Positions 1 through 7,702 of a stretch of 18,560 nucleotides of DNA are shown piece after piece. Origin of the DNA: an uncultured Eubacteriales bacterium (lineage in GTDB: Bacteria > Bacillota > Clostridia > Oscillospirales > Acutalibacteraceae); the NCBI GenBank assembly GCA_900321515.1, contig ONWI01000137.1, positions 1-18,560 on the forward strand. The letters run 5' to 3'. The notes beneath the pieces were generated by a model that had not been told where the DNA came from, searched no databases, and saw only the letters and a list, made by a program, of their open reading frames with translations. The position numbers and the translations under genes are program-made. How positions within the stretch are numbered: position 1 is the stretch's first letter; each line of letters starts with the position of its first letter.

Positions 1-357
1 ATCGGTCCCCGCCCGCAGTTGGTCAGGGATATGGTATTCATGACCGATGAACAGCGCATGCGTCATACAGTCCGCCCCGGACTGAGCGGACTTGCGCAGG
101 TGCGTGGACGCAACGCGATTTCGTGGGAAGGCAAGCTGAATACCGACTTGGAATACATTGATAAGATCACCTTTTTTGGCGATGTGAAAATTGTGCTTCA
201 GACCGTATGGAAGGTTTTCAAGCGAGAAGGCATTACCGAAGAAGGCATGGCAACTGCGACGGATTTTGGCGATTATCTGTTGGAAACGAGCAAGGTCAGC
301 CAAGAGGAGTACGACAAGAAACAGGCCGAGGCTCTGCAAATATTGAATGTGAGGTAG
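1..357 (+). CDS. Initiating sugar-phosphate transferase (bacterial sugar transferase family), 3' part
   Basis: The frame is open from base 1 and only the last 118 residues are visible. It begins inside the family hallmark GPRPQL (visible residues 2-7). The conserved block RPGLSGLAQVRGRN follows, then DLEYIDK, then the hydrophobic/basic tail ending in VFKREGI. These are the C-terminal signatures of undecaprenyl-phosphate sugar-1-phosphate transferases (WcaJ/WbaP/PglC/TuaA class). By family knowledge such a protein transfers a hexose- or amino-hexose-1-phosphate to undecaprenyl phosphate at the inner face of the membrane, the first committed step of repeat-unit assembly. The membrane anchor and N-terminal catalytic residues lie upstream of the window, so I cannot say whether it is the long (WcaJ-type) or short (PglC-type) form. 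The sugar used cannot be read from this part. A TTG at position 19 is an internal codon, not a start. It stops 6 bp before the next gene. Confidence 0.93.
   Translation: MGPRPQLVRDMVFMTDEQRMRHTVRPGLSGLAQVRGRNAISWEGKLNTDLEYIDKITFFGDVKIVLQTVWKVFKREGITEEGMATATDFGDYLLETSKVSQEEYDKKQAEALQILNVR
351..355 (+). promoter_or_regulatory. Ribosome binding site fixing a TTG start
   Basis: GAGGT overlaps the end of the sugar transferase gene and lies 8 bases before the TTG at 364. The first downstream ATG in frame (position 391) lies inside the conserved N-terminal strand of the glycosyltransferase (SVSMCVYGGD), so TTG at 364 is the best start. Confidence 0.6.
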
Positions 358-363
358 CAAATT

Positions 364-1200
364 TTGGATTCGTTAGCATTTTCTGTTTCCATGTGTGTGT
401 ACGGTGGTGACAATGCGGAGCATTTTGATACTGCGGTTGACAGTGTAGTCAATCAGACGGTAAGACCGCAGGAAATTGTATTGACGGTGGATGGTCCTGT
501 GCCCGAATCTATCGACCGCGTCATTGAAAAGTATAGCTGCGCACTTGACGGCAGCCGGATTGCATTCAAGGTCATCCGGCTGGAGAAAAACGTGGGTCAC
601 GGTGAGGCACGCCGCATTTGTTTTGATAACTGTGCGTATGACTTGATTGCCCTGATGGACGCCGATGATATTTCGGTTGCTGATCGGTTTCAAAAGGAAA
701 TCGAAGTATTTAAGCAGGATAGCAGTTTATCGGTGGTAGGAAGCCATGTAGCTGAATTTACAGATAATCCCGAAGAAATAAAAAGCAGGAGAACCGTCAG
801 TCTGACTGATGACGAAATCAAAAGAGATATGAGAGGCAGATGTCCCGTCAATCAGCCTACTGTCATGTTCAAAAAGAAGGATGTTGCTGAAGTGGGCGGC
901 TATATTGATTGGTTCTGCAATGAGGATTACTACCTGTGGATTCGGCTGGCACAGGCTAATAAGCGGTTTGCCAATGTAGACGAATGCCTTGTGAAAATGA
1001 GAGTAGACCAGAAATCCTATCAAAGACGCGGCGGACTGAAATATTTCAGAAGCGAAAGGAACATACAGCGATTGATGCTGCGTTCCGGAATGATAACACC
1101 GGCGGTCTACCTGGTGAATGTTGCAAAGCGATTTATTGTACAGTTGCTGCTGCCCAACAGCCTGAGGGGTTGGGTGTTCAATAAATTTGCCAGAGAATGA
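364..1200 (+). CDS. Family 2 glycosyltransferase (GT-A fold)
   Basis: A 278-residue protein starting at TTG. The N-terminal strand (FSVSMCVYGGD, about 6-16) and FDTAVDSVVNQT are followed by the nucleotide-sugar/metal site DADD at residues 99-102 and by the NEDYYLW motif near residue 190, where the acidic pair is the usual catalytic-base region of GT2 enzymes. Length and motif order match cytosolic single-domain GT2 enzymes of EPS clusters. It should add one sugar from a nucleotide-sugar donor to the lipid-linked acceptor. Donor and linkage cannot be deduced. No transmembrane segment is evident, though the C-terminal stretch (MITPAVYLVNVAKRFIVQLLLP) is amphipathic or hydrophobic and could associate with the membrane. 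Its 3' end supplies the AGGAG that serves the next gene. Confidence 0.92.
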   Translation: MDSLAFSVSMCVYGGDNAEHFDTAVDSVVNQTVRPQEIVLTVDGPVPESIDRVIEKYSCALDGSRIAFKVIRLEKNVGHGEARRICFDNCAYDLIALMDADDISVADRFQKEIEVFKQDSSLSVVGSHVAEFTDNPEEIKSRRTVSLTDDEIKRDMRGRCPVNQPTVMFKKKDVAEVGGYIDWFCNEDYYLWIRLAQANKRFANVDECLVKMRVDQKSYQRRGGLKYFRSERNIQRLMLRSGMITPAVYLVNVAKRFIVQLLLPNSLRGWVFNKFARE

Positions 1201-1213
1201 GGAGCTTGCTGTC

Positions 1214-1642
1214 ATGAAAAAATACAAAATCGGCTACACCACGGGTGTTTACGATATGTTTCATATCGGGCATTTAAATATCTTAAAAAAAGCCAAGGCG
1301 CAGTGCGATTATCTGATCGTCGGCGTGACGACAGACGCACTTTGTGAAAGCAGAAAGCACAAGCGTCCCATCGTCTGTGAGGCAGACCGTGTTGCGATTG
1401 TGCAGGCAATACGCTATGTTGACGAGGTTGTGCTGCAATCAGATATGGATAAGCTGGCGGCGGTCAAAAAGAATCACGCAGACGCGGTTTTTGTCGGCTC
1501 CGACTGGAAAGGGACGCCGTCGTGGTTGCAATACGAGAAGGAATTTGCCGAAGTTGGCTGTGAAGTCGTCTACCTCGACCACACCGACGGCATTTCCTCC
1601 ACTATACTCAGAGAAAGGCTGAACCAGCAGGATGATATTTGA
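1214..1642 (+). CDS. TagD-like cytidylyltransferase (CTP:phospho-alcohol nucleotidyltransferase)
   Basis: A 142-residue protein with the nucleotidyltransferase signature GVYDMFHIGHLNIL. The HIGH motif (17-20) binds the triphosphate. The second motif GISST (126-130) near the C-terminus matches the GIS(T/S)T motif of TagD. Length agrees with the TagD/glycerol-3-phosphate cytidylyltransferase family (about 130 residues). It should couple CTP to a small phosphorylated alcohol (glycerol-3-phosphate in TagD; ethanolamine- or choline-phosphate in related enzymes). The specificity is not visible. I chose ATG 1214 because GAGGAG lies 9 bases upstream (1199-1204) and the HxGH strand begins right after it; an upstream ATG at 1187 would add nine unconserved residues and overlap the previous gene. 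With the LicD gene two genes downstream it makes a plausible activate-and-transfer pair. Confidence 0.9.
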   Translation: MKKYKIGYTTGVYDMFHIGHLNILKKAKAQCDYLIVGVTTDALCESRKHKRPIVCEADRVAIVQAIRYVDEVVLQSDMDKLAAVKKNHADAVFVGSDWKGTPSWLQYEKEFAEVGCEVVYLDHTDGISSTILRERLNQQDDI

Positions 1643-2462
1643 ATATAAAAAATGGGACGAATTTTGCAAAAAACTGTATGATGTCGGTATGGTCAGCATA
1701 CCGGCCTGTGAAGTTGCCGATGTGCAGGACAGATATCTTGTTTTGAAGCATGACGTTGAAACCGACGTTCCGAGGGCTGTGGAGCTTGCTAAAATCGAGC
1801 ATCGTTACGGTCATCGGGGCTCTTTTTATGTGCAGGCATACCTTATGCAGGATGAAAAAAACATTGCGCTGCTCAAGCAAATGCAGGCGATGGGTCACGA
1901 GATTTCCTATCATTATGATGTGATGGACAGCAATAAGGGGAATCTGGAAGGCGCCATTGCCGAATTTGAGCAAAACCGCAGGATTTTTGAGCAAAACGGA
2001 TTTCCTATCGTCACCGTCTGCCAGCACGGCAACCCTGTGATTGAAAGAGTCGGCTACACATCCAACCGCGACTTCTTCCGCAGTGAAAAGGTACAGGCGC
2101 TTTATCCCGAAATCTCCGATATTATGGTGAACTTCAAAGTCCAGGCACATACAGATTACACATATTATTCCGACGCGGGACGTAAATTCAGCACGATTTA
2201 CGATCCGATCAATAATGATATTGTGAACAGCGATGACAAAAATATCAAATACGAGGATTTGAATGAGGTCTTTGCGGCATTGCAAGCCGGAGAAAACGCC
2301 ATTTTGAGTACTCATCCGCACAGATGGACAGAATCAGCTTTTGAATATACCGTCAAAAACGGCATATTCAAGATTGTCAAAGGCACAGCGAAATTGCTGC
2401 TGCATATTCCGGGCATGAAAAAGCTGATGGGACGTTACTATTACTTAGCGAAGAAGATTTGA
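1632..2462 (+). CDS. Polysaccharide deacetylase-fold protein (HDV type)
   Basis: A 276-residue protein overlapping the cytidylyltransferase by 11 bases. It shows LKHDVE at residues 38-43, the counterpart of the RHDVD motif that holds the catalytic base and first metal ligand. GHEISYHYD follows, with H89 and H94 as the H-x4-H metal ligands, and a late STHPHRW resembles the C-terminal histidine motif of the NodB-like fold. The second acidic position of the usual HDVD is Glu43 here. Members of this group in EPS clusters are presumed to deacetylate, or otherwise act on, a sugar of the repeat unit; substrates are mostly unproved. No signal peptide or transmembrane segment is evident, so it should act in the cytosol on a precursor. 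The overlap and the weak AGCAGG directly before ATG suggest translation by reinitiation. Confidence 0.83.
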   Translation: MIFEYKKWDEFCKKLYDVGMVSIPACEVADVQDRYLVLKHDVETDVPRAVELAKIEHRYGHRGSFYVQAYLMQDEKNIALLKQMQAMGHEISYHYDVMDSNKGNLEGAIAEFEQNRRIFEQNGFPIVTVCQHGNPVIERVGYTSNRDFFRSEKVQALYPEISDIMVNFKVQAHTDYTYYSDAGRKFSTIYDPINNDIVNSDDKNIKYEDLNEVFAALQAGENAILSTHPHRWTESAFEYTVKNGIFKIVKGTAKLLLHIPGMKKLMGRYYYLAKKI

Positions 2463-2481
2463 GGAAAAAAGGTGGAATATT

Positions 2482-3309
2482 ATGAAATCAGAGCAATCCG
2501 TGAAGCAGGTTCAAAACAAAATTCTGGAAATCATGAAATATATTGATAAGCTGTGTCGTGAGAATGGCATTGTCTATTACATCATGGGCGGCACGGCGCT
2601 GGGAGCAGTACGTCACGGCGGATTTATTCCGTGGGATGATGATCTGGATATTTTCATGACGCCTGATCAATATGAAAAATTTAAGACGGTTCTGGAAGCG
2701 CAGCACAGCGATACCTTTGTGCTCCAGGAGTGGCGGACAACCGAAAAATATCTGGAATACGCCAAGGTGCGGATGAACGGCACTACCTTCATTGAAGAGG
2801 TATATCAAAACCGAAAGGATATGCACCAGGGAATCTATGTCGATATTATGATGCTGCACAAGGTGCCCAAAAATCGTTTTGTGCAAAAGCTGGTTTACTA
2901 CGAATCAAAGTTTGTCACACTCTATGCCTTGTCTCAGCGCAATTGGAAGCCCAAAACCAAAGGACAGGCGCTCGTGCTGCATTCGCTGAAAATCATGCCC
3001 TGCAAGCTGATGGCAAAGATGGCTTACCGCCGCATTTACAAGTATGACAAGTTGACGGACAATTTCATGTTTTGCTATTGGATTACGCCCGCGAAATTCC
3101 GCAGCGGATTGTTTGACGCGAGCTTTTTTTCCGAACCGGTTGATATTCCCTTTGAAGATACGATGCTGCTCGGCTCCAAGAAAATCAAAGAGTATCTTGC
3201 ATACCGCTACGGTGACTATATGAAGCTGCCGTCAGAGGAAGCGCAAAAAGCGGCGGTTCACGCGATGATTTTTGATACAGAAAAAGACTATAAGGAGTAT
3301 ATGCAATGA
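2482..3309 (+). CDS. LicD-family phosphotransferase
   Basis: A 275-residue protein. The LicD core is at residues 35-57: MGGTALGAVRHGGFIPWDDD followed by LDIF. Residues 52-56 (DDDLD) form the nucleotidyltransferase-fold acidic metal site, and GG-T-LGA-RH-G is the family fingerprint. LicD relatives transfer a phospho-alcohol (phosphocholine in LicD; ribitol- or glycerol-phosphate in fukutin-type relatives) from a CDP-activated donor to a sugar hydroxyl. The TagD-like enzyme at 1214-1642 could make that donor (inference). AAGGTGG at 2469-2475 gives a 6-base spacing to ATG. It ends in a four-base ATGA overlap with the next gene. Length is normal for LicD. Confidence 0.93.
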   Translation: MKSEQSVKQVQNKILEIMKYIDKLCRENGIVYYIMGGTALGAVRHGGFIPWDDDLDIFMTPDQYEKFKTVLEAQHSDTFVLQEWRTTEKYLEYAKVRMNGTTFIEEVYQNRKDMHQGIYVDIMMLHKVPKNRFVQKLVYYESKFVTLYALSQRNWKPKTKGQALVLHSLKIMPCKLMAKMAYRRIYKYDKLTDNFMFCYWITPAKFRSGLFDASFFSEPVDIPFEDTMLLGSKKIKEYLAYRYGDYMKLPSEEAQKAAVHAMIFDTEKDYKEYMQ

Positions 3310-4082
3310 GCAAAGTAGAAGTTTTGATTTCAGCGATGCACCAGAGTGATTTTTCCATTATGGAGCGCACCAATGTGCATACCGATGCGCTGCTGATCAA
3401 CCAGTGCGATCAAAACAGTCTTGTTGAAGAAGCTCGCTCTTATGGGAGACTGCGCTGCATTTCGACTACGGAAAGAGGACTCAGCCGCAGCAGAAATATG
3501 GCCTTGAAAAATGCAAAAGGCTCCTATTGTTTGATTTGCGATGATGATGAGATTCTTTATTCCGGGTATGAAAAGGAAATAGAAAAGGCATATGAGGCGT
3601 ATCCTGATGCGGACTTAATCTGCTTTCAGATTAAGCGGGAGGGCAAAAAATATGCGGATAAACCGTGTAGAATTCGCTATTTGAAATCATTGCGAATCGG
3701 AAGCTGTCAAATCACAATGAAGCCTGACAGTATTTTGAGAAAAAATATTTCCTTTGACGCCAATTTCGGTTCAGGTACACCGGTAGGCTCCGGTGAAGAA
3801 AATATTTTTCTATTCGACTGCCTGAAAAACAAATTAAAAATCTATTACGTTCCCGTTTGTATAGGAGAAGTGTCACAAACGAATTCCAACTGGTTCAAGG
3901 GATTCACAGAGGAATACTTTTTCAATCGCGGCATTATCATCAACCGAATGATGGGAAAAGGTATGGGATCCCTGTATGCGTTGTATTTTGCTATAAGTAA
4001 ATATAAACGGTATAAAAATAATCTGTCATTTGCAAATGCCGTCAGCAAATTATTTCAAGGCATGAGGAAGAATGGAATATGA
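3306..4082 (+). CDS. Family 2 glycosyltransferase
   Basis: A 258-residue protein of the GT2 subgroup that opens with VEVLISAM and has LINQCDQN after a short first helix. It then shows ERGLSRSRNMAL (56-67) and the metal site ICDDDEIL with DDD at 79-81. GSGEENIFLFDCL in the middle contains the acidic catalytic-base pair. The subgroup is common in Firmicute capsule and EPS loci. It is predicted to be cytosolic or membrane-associated and to add one sugar of the repeat unit; the donor is unknown. AAGGAG at 3292-3297 precedes ATG by 8 bases. The gene overlaps its neighbours on both sides by ATGA, a sign of tight translational coupling with LicD and the first GT4. Confidence 0.9.
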   Translation: MSKVEVLISAMHQSDFSIMERTNVHTDALLINQCDQNSLVEEARSYGRLRCISTTERGLSRSRNMALKNAKGSYCLICDDDEILYSGYEKEIEKAYEAYPDADLICFQIKREGKKYADKPCRIRYLKSLRIGSCQITMKPDSILRKNISFDANFGSGTPVGSGEENIFLFDCLKNKLKIYYVPVCIGEVSQTNSNWFKGFTEEYFFNRGIIINRMMGKGMGSLYALYFAISKYKRYKNNLSFANAVSKLFQGMRKNGI

Positions 4083-5269
4083 AAAAAAATGTTTGCTTAT
4101 TAATATATGATCTTGGGTCAGGCGGCGCCGAGAGGGTTCTTAGTCAATGGTCACGCCTGCTGTCTGAGGACTACAATGTTTTTATGACTCTGTACGGTCA
4201 CAATGTAACATACGAATATGGCGGGGAATTATGTTTTCTCGAAGGTCAGGCGAACAATAAAAATGTATTCACCAAGGTTTTGACGGTACTCAAACGTGCC
4301 GCGGCATTGAAAAAGTTTGTAAAAGAAAAGAAAATTGACATTGTTATCAGCTTTTGCAATGAGTGCAATCTTGTAAACACCTTATCCTCTCATGGCACAG
4401 AAAAGATTTGCTCCATCAGAAGCGCCTCTGACCTGGATTCCAATATTTTTGTGAATTACGTCGTAAAATCAAGAAACAACCGCATTGTGATTCAGACCGA
4501 AGCGCTGAAAAAAACAATGATAGAGCGCTATGGCGCGGCTATTGCCGACAAGCTGACCGTCTTTGGCAATCCGTTTGACAGCAGAAAGATACGGCTTCTT
4601 GCGTCAGAAGATGCGCCGGAAAATCTGAAAGACATATTGGAAAACAAAAAAACCATCGTCAGCGTGGCTTCCTTCAAGCGTCAGAAAAACCATGCCAATC
4701 TATTGAAGTGCTTTGAACTGGTGGCGGAGCAGATAGATGACGCTTATTTGCTGCTCGTCGGTTCAGACAGCACCGGACTCAGGGAAAAAGTACGCGGCAT
4801 GGCGGCGCAGAGCCGATATGCCGATAGGATTATTTTTGTGGGCGAATTAAAAAATCCCTATGCCGTCATTCAGAAGTCCTCCGTGTTTGTGCTTCCTTCT
4901 CTGGCGGAAGGGATTCCAAATGTTCTGGCGGAAGCGATGATCTGCGGCTGCCCTGTTGTTGCCAGCAATTGTCCCACCGGACCGGCGGAACTGCTCTGTG
5001 AGGATCCCTCTTCTGTGGCGTATGATAAAAACGGTGTGTTCCATGGGGATTATGGATTGCTGGTAACGCCGTTTGAAGGCTCATCCGCGTATGATTATGA
5101 GGATTATTCTGATGTCAATCGTTTTTTTGCCAAGGCGGTTGCTTCCGTTTTACAGGATGAGGAGTTTGCCCGGGAACTGAAGCAGAAGGCGATATTGGGC
5201 GCCAGACGCTTTGACATCGAACAATATAAGGCAGATCTGGTGGCGTTGGTTGCAAATTGCCTGCAATGA
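4079..5269 (+). CDS. Family 4 glycosyltransferase (GT-B fold)
   Basis: A 396-residue protein. The N-terminal GGAERVL (15-21) is the glycine-rich acceptor-side loop of GT4 enzymes. A second Rossmann domain starts near residue 198 (VSVASFKRQKNH) and the E-x7-E motif is EGIPNVLAE with glutamates 277 and 285, followed by GCPVVAS. The layout and length are those of retaining GT-B enzymes such as GalNAc- or glucosyl-transferases of capsule loci. It should add one sugar to the lipid-linked oligosaccharide at the cytosolic membrane face. GAGGAAG at 4064-4070 is 8 bases before ATG. The fragment STGPAEL-like PTGPAELL after the E-x7-E region is typical of this clade. Confidence 0.93.
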   Translation: MKKNVCLLIYDLGSGGAERVLSQWSRLLSEDYNVFMTLYGHNVTYEYGGELCFLEGQANNKNVFTKVLTVLKRAAALKKFVKEKKIDIVISFCNECNLVNTLSSHGTEKICSIRSASDLDSNIFVNYVVKSRNNRIVIQTEALKKTMIERYGAAIADKLTVFGNPFDSRKIRLLASEDAPENLKDILENKKTIVSVASFKRQKNHANLLKCFELVAEQIDDAYLLLVGSDSTGLREKVRGMAAQSRYADRIIFVGELKNPYAVIQKSSVFVLPSLAEGIPNVLAEAMICGCPVVASNCPTGPAELLCEDPSSVAYDKNGVFHGDYGLLVTPFEGSSAYDYEDYSDVNRFFAKAVASVLQDEEFARELKQKAILGARRFDIEQYKADLVALVANCLQ

Positions 5270-5273
5270 GAGG
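5268..5273 (+). promoter_or_regulatory. Ribosome binding site fixing a GTG start
   Basis: GAGAGG lies 9 bases before GTG 5283, right after the stop of the preceding GT4 gene. The in-frame ATG at 5298 has no comparable site, and in-frame codons further upstream would run into the previous gene and encode no GT4-like residues. Confidence 0.55.
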
Positions 5274-5282
5274 CGATGTGTC

Positions 5283-6374
5283 GTGGATAAAAAGAAAATG
5301 AATGTTGTAGAAATTCACAGCTCCTTCTGTATAGGAGGAGCGGAAAACATGGTTTACGAACTGACAAAGAGCTTTGACGCCGATAAAGTGAATGCCAAAA
5401 TCATCACATTGCACTCCAGGCTGGGAACATCCTTGGAAGACAAGGTAGATGACGCCGGATTAAATGTGGAGTATGTCGGCTGTGAAGGCAGGGTAACGCC
5501 GGGCAAATTATTAAAGGTATACCGTCTCATTAAGGACTGTCAGCCGGACGTGATTCACGCGCATATGTCGGGGGTGATATACGGACTGCCCTGGCTGCTG
5601 ACCCACAAAACAAAGATGTTTGTAACGGCTCATACGACTCCCGACAGAGCTTTTAATCACAGAACAGCGCAGTTGATAAAACATTTCGCAAAAAAACATC
5701 AGATTATTTTGGTTGCGGTTTCTCAGGAAAATCAAAAATTGATGCAGCAGGCTTACCAACTGGACGATGACTGTATAAAATGTGTCAATAACGGTGTGGA
5801 TTTATCACGGTATGTCCATAAAGAACACAGAGAAATTGTTTTTATTAACGTGGGACGGCACGATAAGAATAAGAATCAGGAACTGATGGTCAGATTGTTC
5901 CATGCCATTCACCAAAAGAATGCCGATACGAAACTGATCCTTTGCGGAGACGGACCTGAGCATGAGCGTTTGGTAGCATTGGCACAAGACTTAGGAATAT
6001 CTTCTTCCGTCGAATTCACGGGAAACGTCGGCAACGTGCAGGATTATCTGGCGCGCGCGGATATCTATTTGTCTGCGTCACATCGGGAAGGACTGCCCTT
6101 GTCCACCGTTGAAGCAATGGCGTCTTCACTTCCTGTCATTTCGACAGATGTGGGCGGAATGAAAAATATCGTTATGGACAACGGCATTTTAGTTGCGGAT
6201 GGTGATGAAGTGGCATTTTATCAAGCAATGGAAAAGCTGGTGAATGACGAGTCACTGAGAAAGGCGATGGGGCGCAGATCGCGCGAAATCGCCGATGCGT
6301 TTTCTTCGGAGAAAATGGCGGAACGGTATACCGCGTTATTTAATGATGTATTATTAAGAGGGACAGATTCATGA
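5283..6374 (+). CDS. Family 4 glycosyltransferase (GT-B fold), GTG start
   Basis: A 363-residue protein. The N-terminus reads NVVEIHSSFCIGGAENMV, the family GGAE loop. DVIHAHMSG and VTAHT sit in the acceptor domain; the donor domain begins at FINVGRHDKNKN and has LILCGDGPE. The E-x7-E motif is EGLPLSTVE with glutamates 269 and 277, followed by VISTDVGG. This is the classical GT4 pattern (glucosyl-, galactosyl- or mannosyl-transferase-like). Donor and linkage are not inferable. A longer frame back to 5211 exists but overlaps the previous gene and adds no conserved residue, so GTG with GAGAGG is preferred. It ends in an ATGA overlap with the polymerase gene, which ties it to the core assembly machinery. 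Confidence 0.92.
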   Translation: MDKKKMNVVEIHSSFCIGGAENMVYELTKSFDADKVNAKIITLHSRLGTSLEDKVDDAGLNVEYVGCEGRVTPGKLLKVYRLIKDCQPDVIHAHMSGVIYGLPWLLTHKTKMFVTAHTTPDRAFNHRTAQLIKHFAKKHQIILVAVSQENQKLMQQAYQLDDDCIKCVNNGVDLSRYVHKEHREIVFINVGRHDKNKNQELMVRLFHAIHQKNADTKLILCGDGPEHERLVALAQDLGISSSVEFTGNVGNVQDYLARADIYLSASHREGLPLSTVEAMASSLPVISTDVGGMKNIVMDNGILVADGDEVAFYQAMEKLVNDESLRKAMGRRSREIADAFSSEKMAERYTALFNDVLLRGTDS

Positions 6375-7702
6375 GATTGAAATCAAACGCAAAAGTTGAC
6401 GATAAAAGAAATGATCGTTTTCTGCTTCTGATATGTACGATAATTTTTGGGTTGATTCTGGCGAGAGATATCGGAGGTATTGGCGTAAACAAGTATTTGC
6501 TGCTTTCGGTAAGCGTTGTGGGAATGCTGTTTTTATCCTATTCCAACTTTTTGTGTTTGTTGGGGGTCCTTTTTTCCTTAACATTCGGCATACCGAGCAC
6601 TTATATTTATTTGGCAGCGGTGTTTGTGTATCTATTTAAAAAACGCCATAAATTGGATAGGATCAGTATAGGAATATTATTATTTTTTATGGCGTGGGAA
6701 TTGACTCATTCTCTTGTCTATGCCTCCACATTTGGTCCGGTAACATATGTGGGATATTTTTGCAGGCTGTTCCTGTTGTTTTCTCTGATCAGGGAAAATG
6801 ATGACACGGTTGACCGCACAAAAATTGTGAAATGCTTCTCAATCGGCGTTTTATTCTTTATTTCTGTGATGGTCTTGATGTATTTGAAGGATAATTCCAT
6901 AGACTATATCCTGAAAGGTTGGGTGCGAATCGGAGGAAGCAACGAGTATATTCCCCAAGCTACCGTTCAGGAAGGCATGAAGATGAGCACCAATACCAAC
7001 AATGTGGCATATTTTTGTGTGGTTGGTATGGCTGGTTTTCTGTATCTGATTTACCGGGAACGAAAGGCGATCTGGTCCGTTTTTTTCTTTGCAGTGTTTG
7101 CATTGGGTTCATTCACGGTGTCAAAGACGTTTTTTATGATTTCGCCACTCCTGATTGTTTGCCTGATTAATCTTGTCTTGTTTACGTCAAAAGTATCCGT
7201 TGTGCAGAGAATCCTTATCTCAGTCACCTTTGTGGTTGGTATTGGTGTGCTCCTGAATACAGGAACGGTCAATGCGTTATTTGATCGTTTTGACAAGGTG
7301 GATTATATGCTTCAGGATTCCCGTTCGGTTATTTTTGTGGAATATTGGAACGCGTTCTGGGATCATCCGCTGGTTGCCTTGTTTGGAGCCGGCGCGTTTA
7401 CCAACCGTCAGGTGCTTTATCCGGCACAGTCAACACACAACGGTTTGCAGCAGATACTGGTGTCATATGGTTTCACGGGCTTCGTGATATTTGTGACTTT
7501 TTTGGTGCGATGCCTGCGTCAGCAAATCAGTAGATCACACGCAAAAGGCTTTGGATTCCTGATAGAAATGGTTCCCTTGACGGTTGCGTTCTTGTTCACC
7601 CAGACCATACAGTTTTTAAATCCGCCGGACTTGATGCTGCCGTATATTATCGGAATGCTCGCTATATCTGCTGACAAAAACGGAGGAAAAAACGTTAAAT
7701 GA
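6371..7702 (+). CDS. Wzy-like polysaccharide polymerase / O-antigen ligase-family membrane protein
   Basis: A 443-residue, strongly hydrophobic protein with about ten to eleven membrane segments (for example around residues 17-31, 41-57, 76-89, 160-172, 215-228 and 235-275). The longest extracytoplasmic loops lie around residues 175-205 and 300-360. The second ends with STHNGLQQILVSYG (His356), matching the conserved H-N motif of the Wzy/WaaL superfamily, followed by a terminal membrane pair. In Wzx/Wzy pathways this protein joins flipped repeat units into polymer on the outer face of the membrane. Family sequence conservation is low, so the call rests on topology, the HN motif and context between GTs and a flippase. 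ATGA overlaps at both ends; AGAGGG lies 8 bases before ATG. Confidence 0.85.
   Translation: MRLKSNAKVDDKRNDRFLLLICTIIFGLILARDIGGIGVNKYLLLSVSVVGMLFLSYSNFLCLLGVLFSLTFGIPSTYIYLAAVFVYLFKKRHKLDRISIGILLFFMAWELTHSLVYASTFGPVTYVGYFCRLFLLFSLIRENDDTVDRTKIVKCFSIGVLFFISVMVLMYLKDNSIDYILKGWVRIGGSNEYIPQATVQEGMKMSTNTNNVAYFCVVGMAGFLYLIYRERKAIWSVFFFAVFALGSFTVSKTFFMISPLLIVCLINLVLFTSKVSVVQRILISVTFVVGIGVLLNTGTVNALFDRFDKVDYMLQDSRSVIFVEYWNAFWDHPLVALFGAGAFTNRQVLYPAQSTHNGLQQILVSYGFTGFVIFVTFLVRCLRQQISRSHAKGFGFLIEMVPLTVAFLFTQTIQFLNPPDLMLPYIIGMLAISADKNGGKNVK

Noticed and set aside
1608..2321. A 237-residue minus-strand open frame
   Set aside because: It is antisense to the HDV-type deacetylase-fold gene, whose plus-strand product has conserved motifs; no ribosome site or family support.
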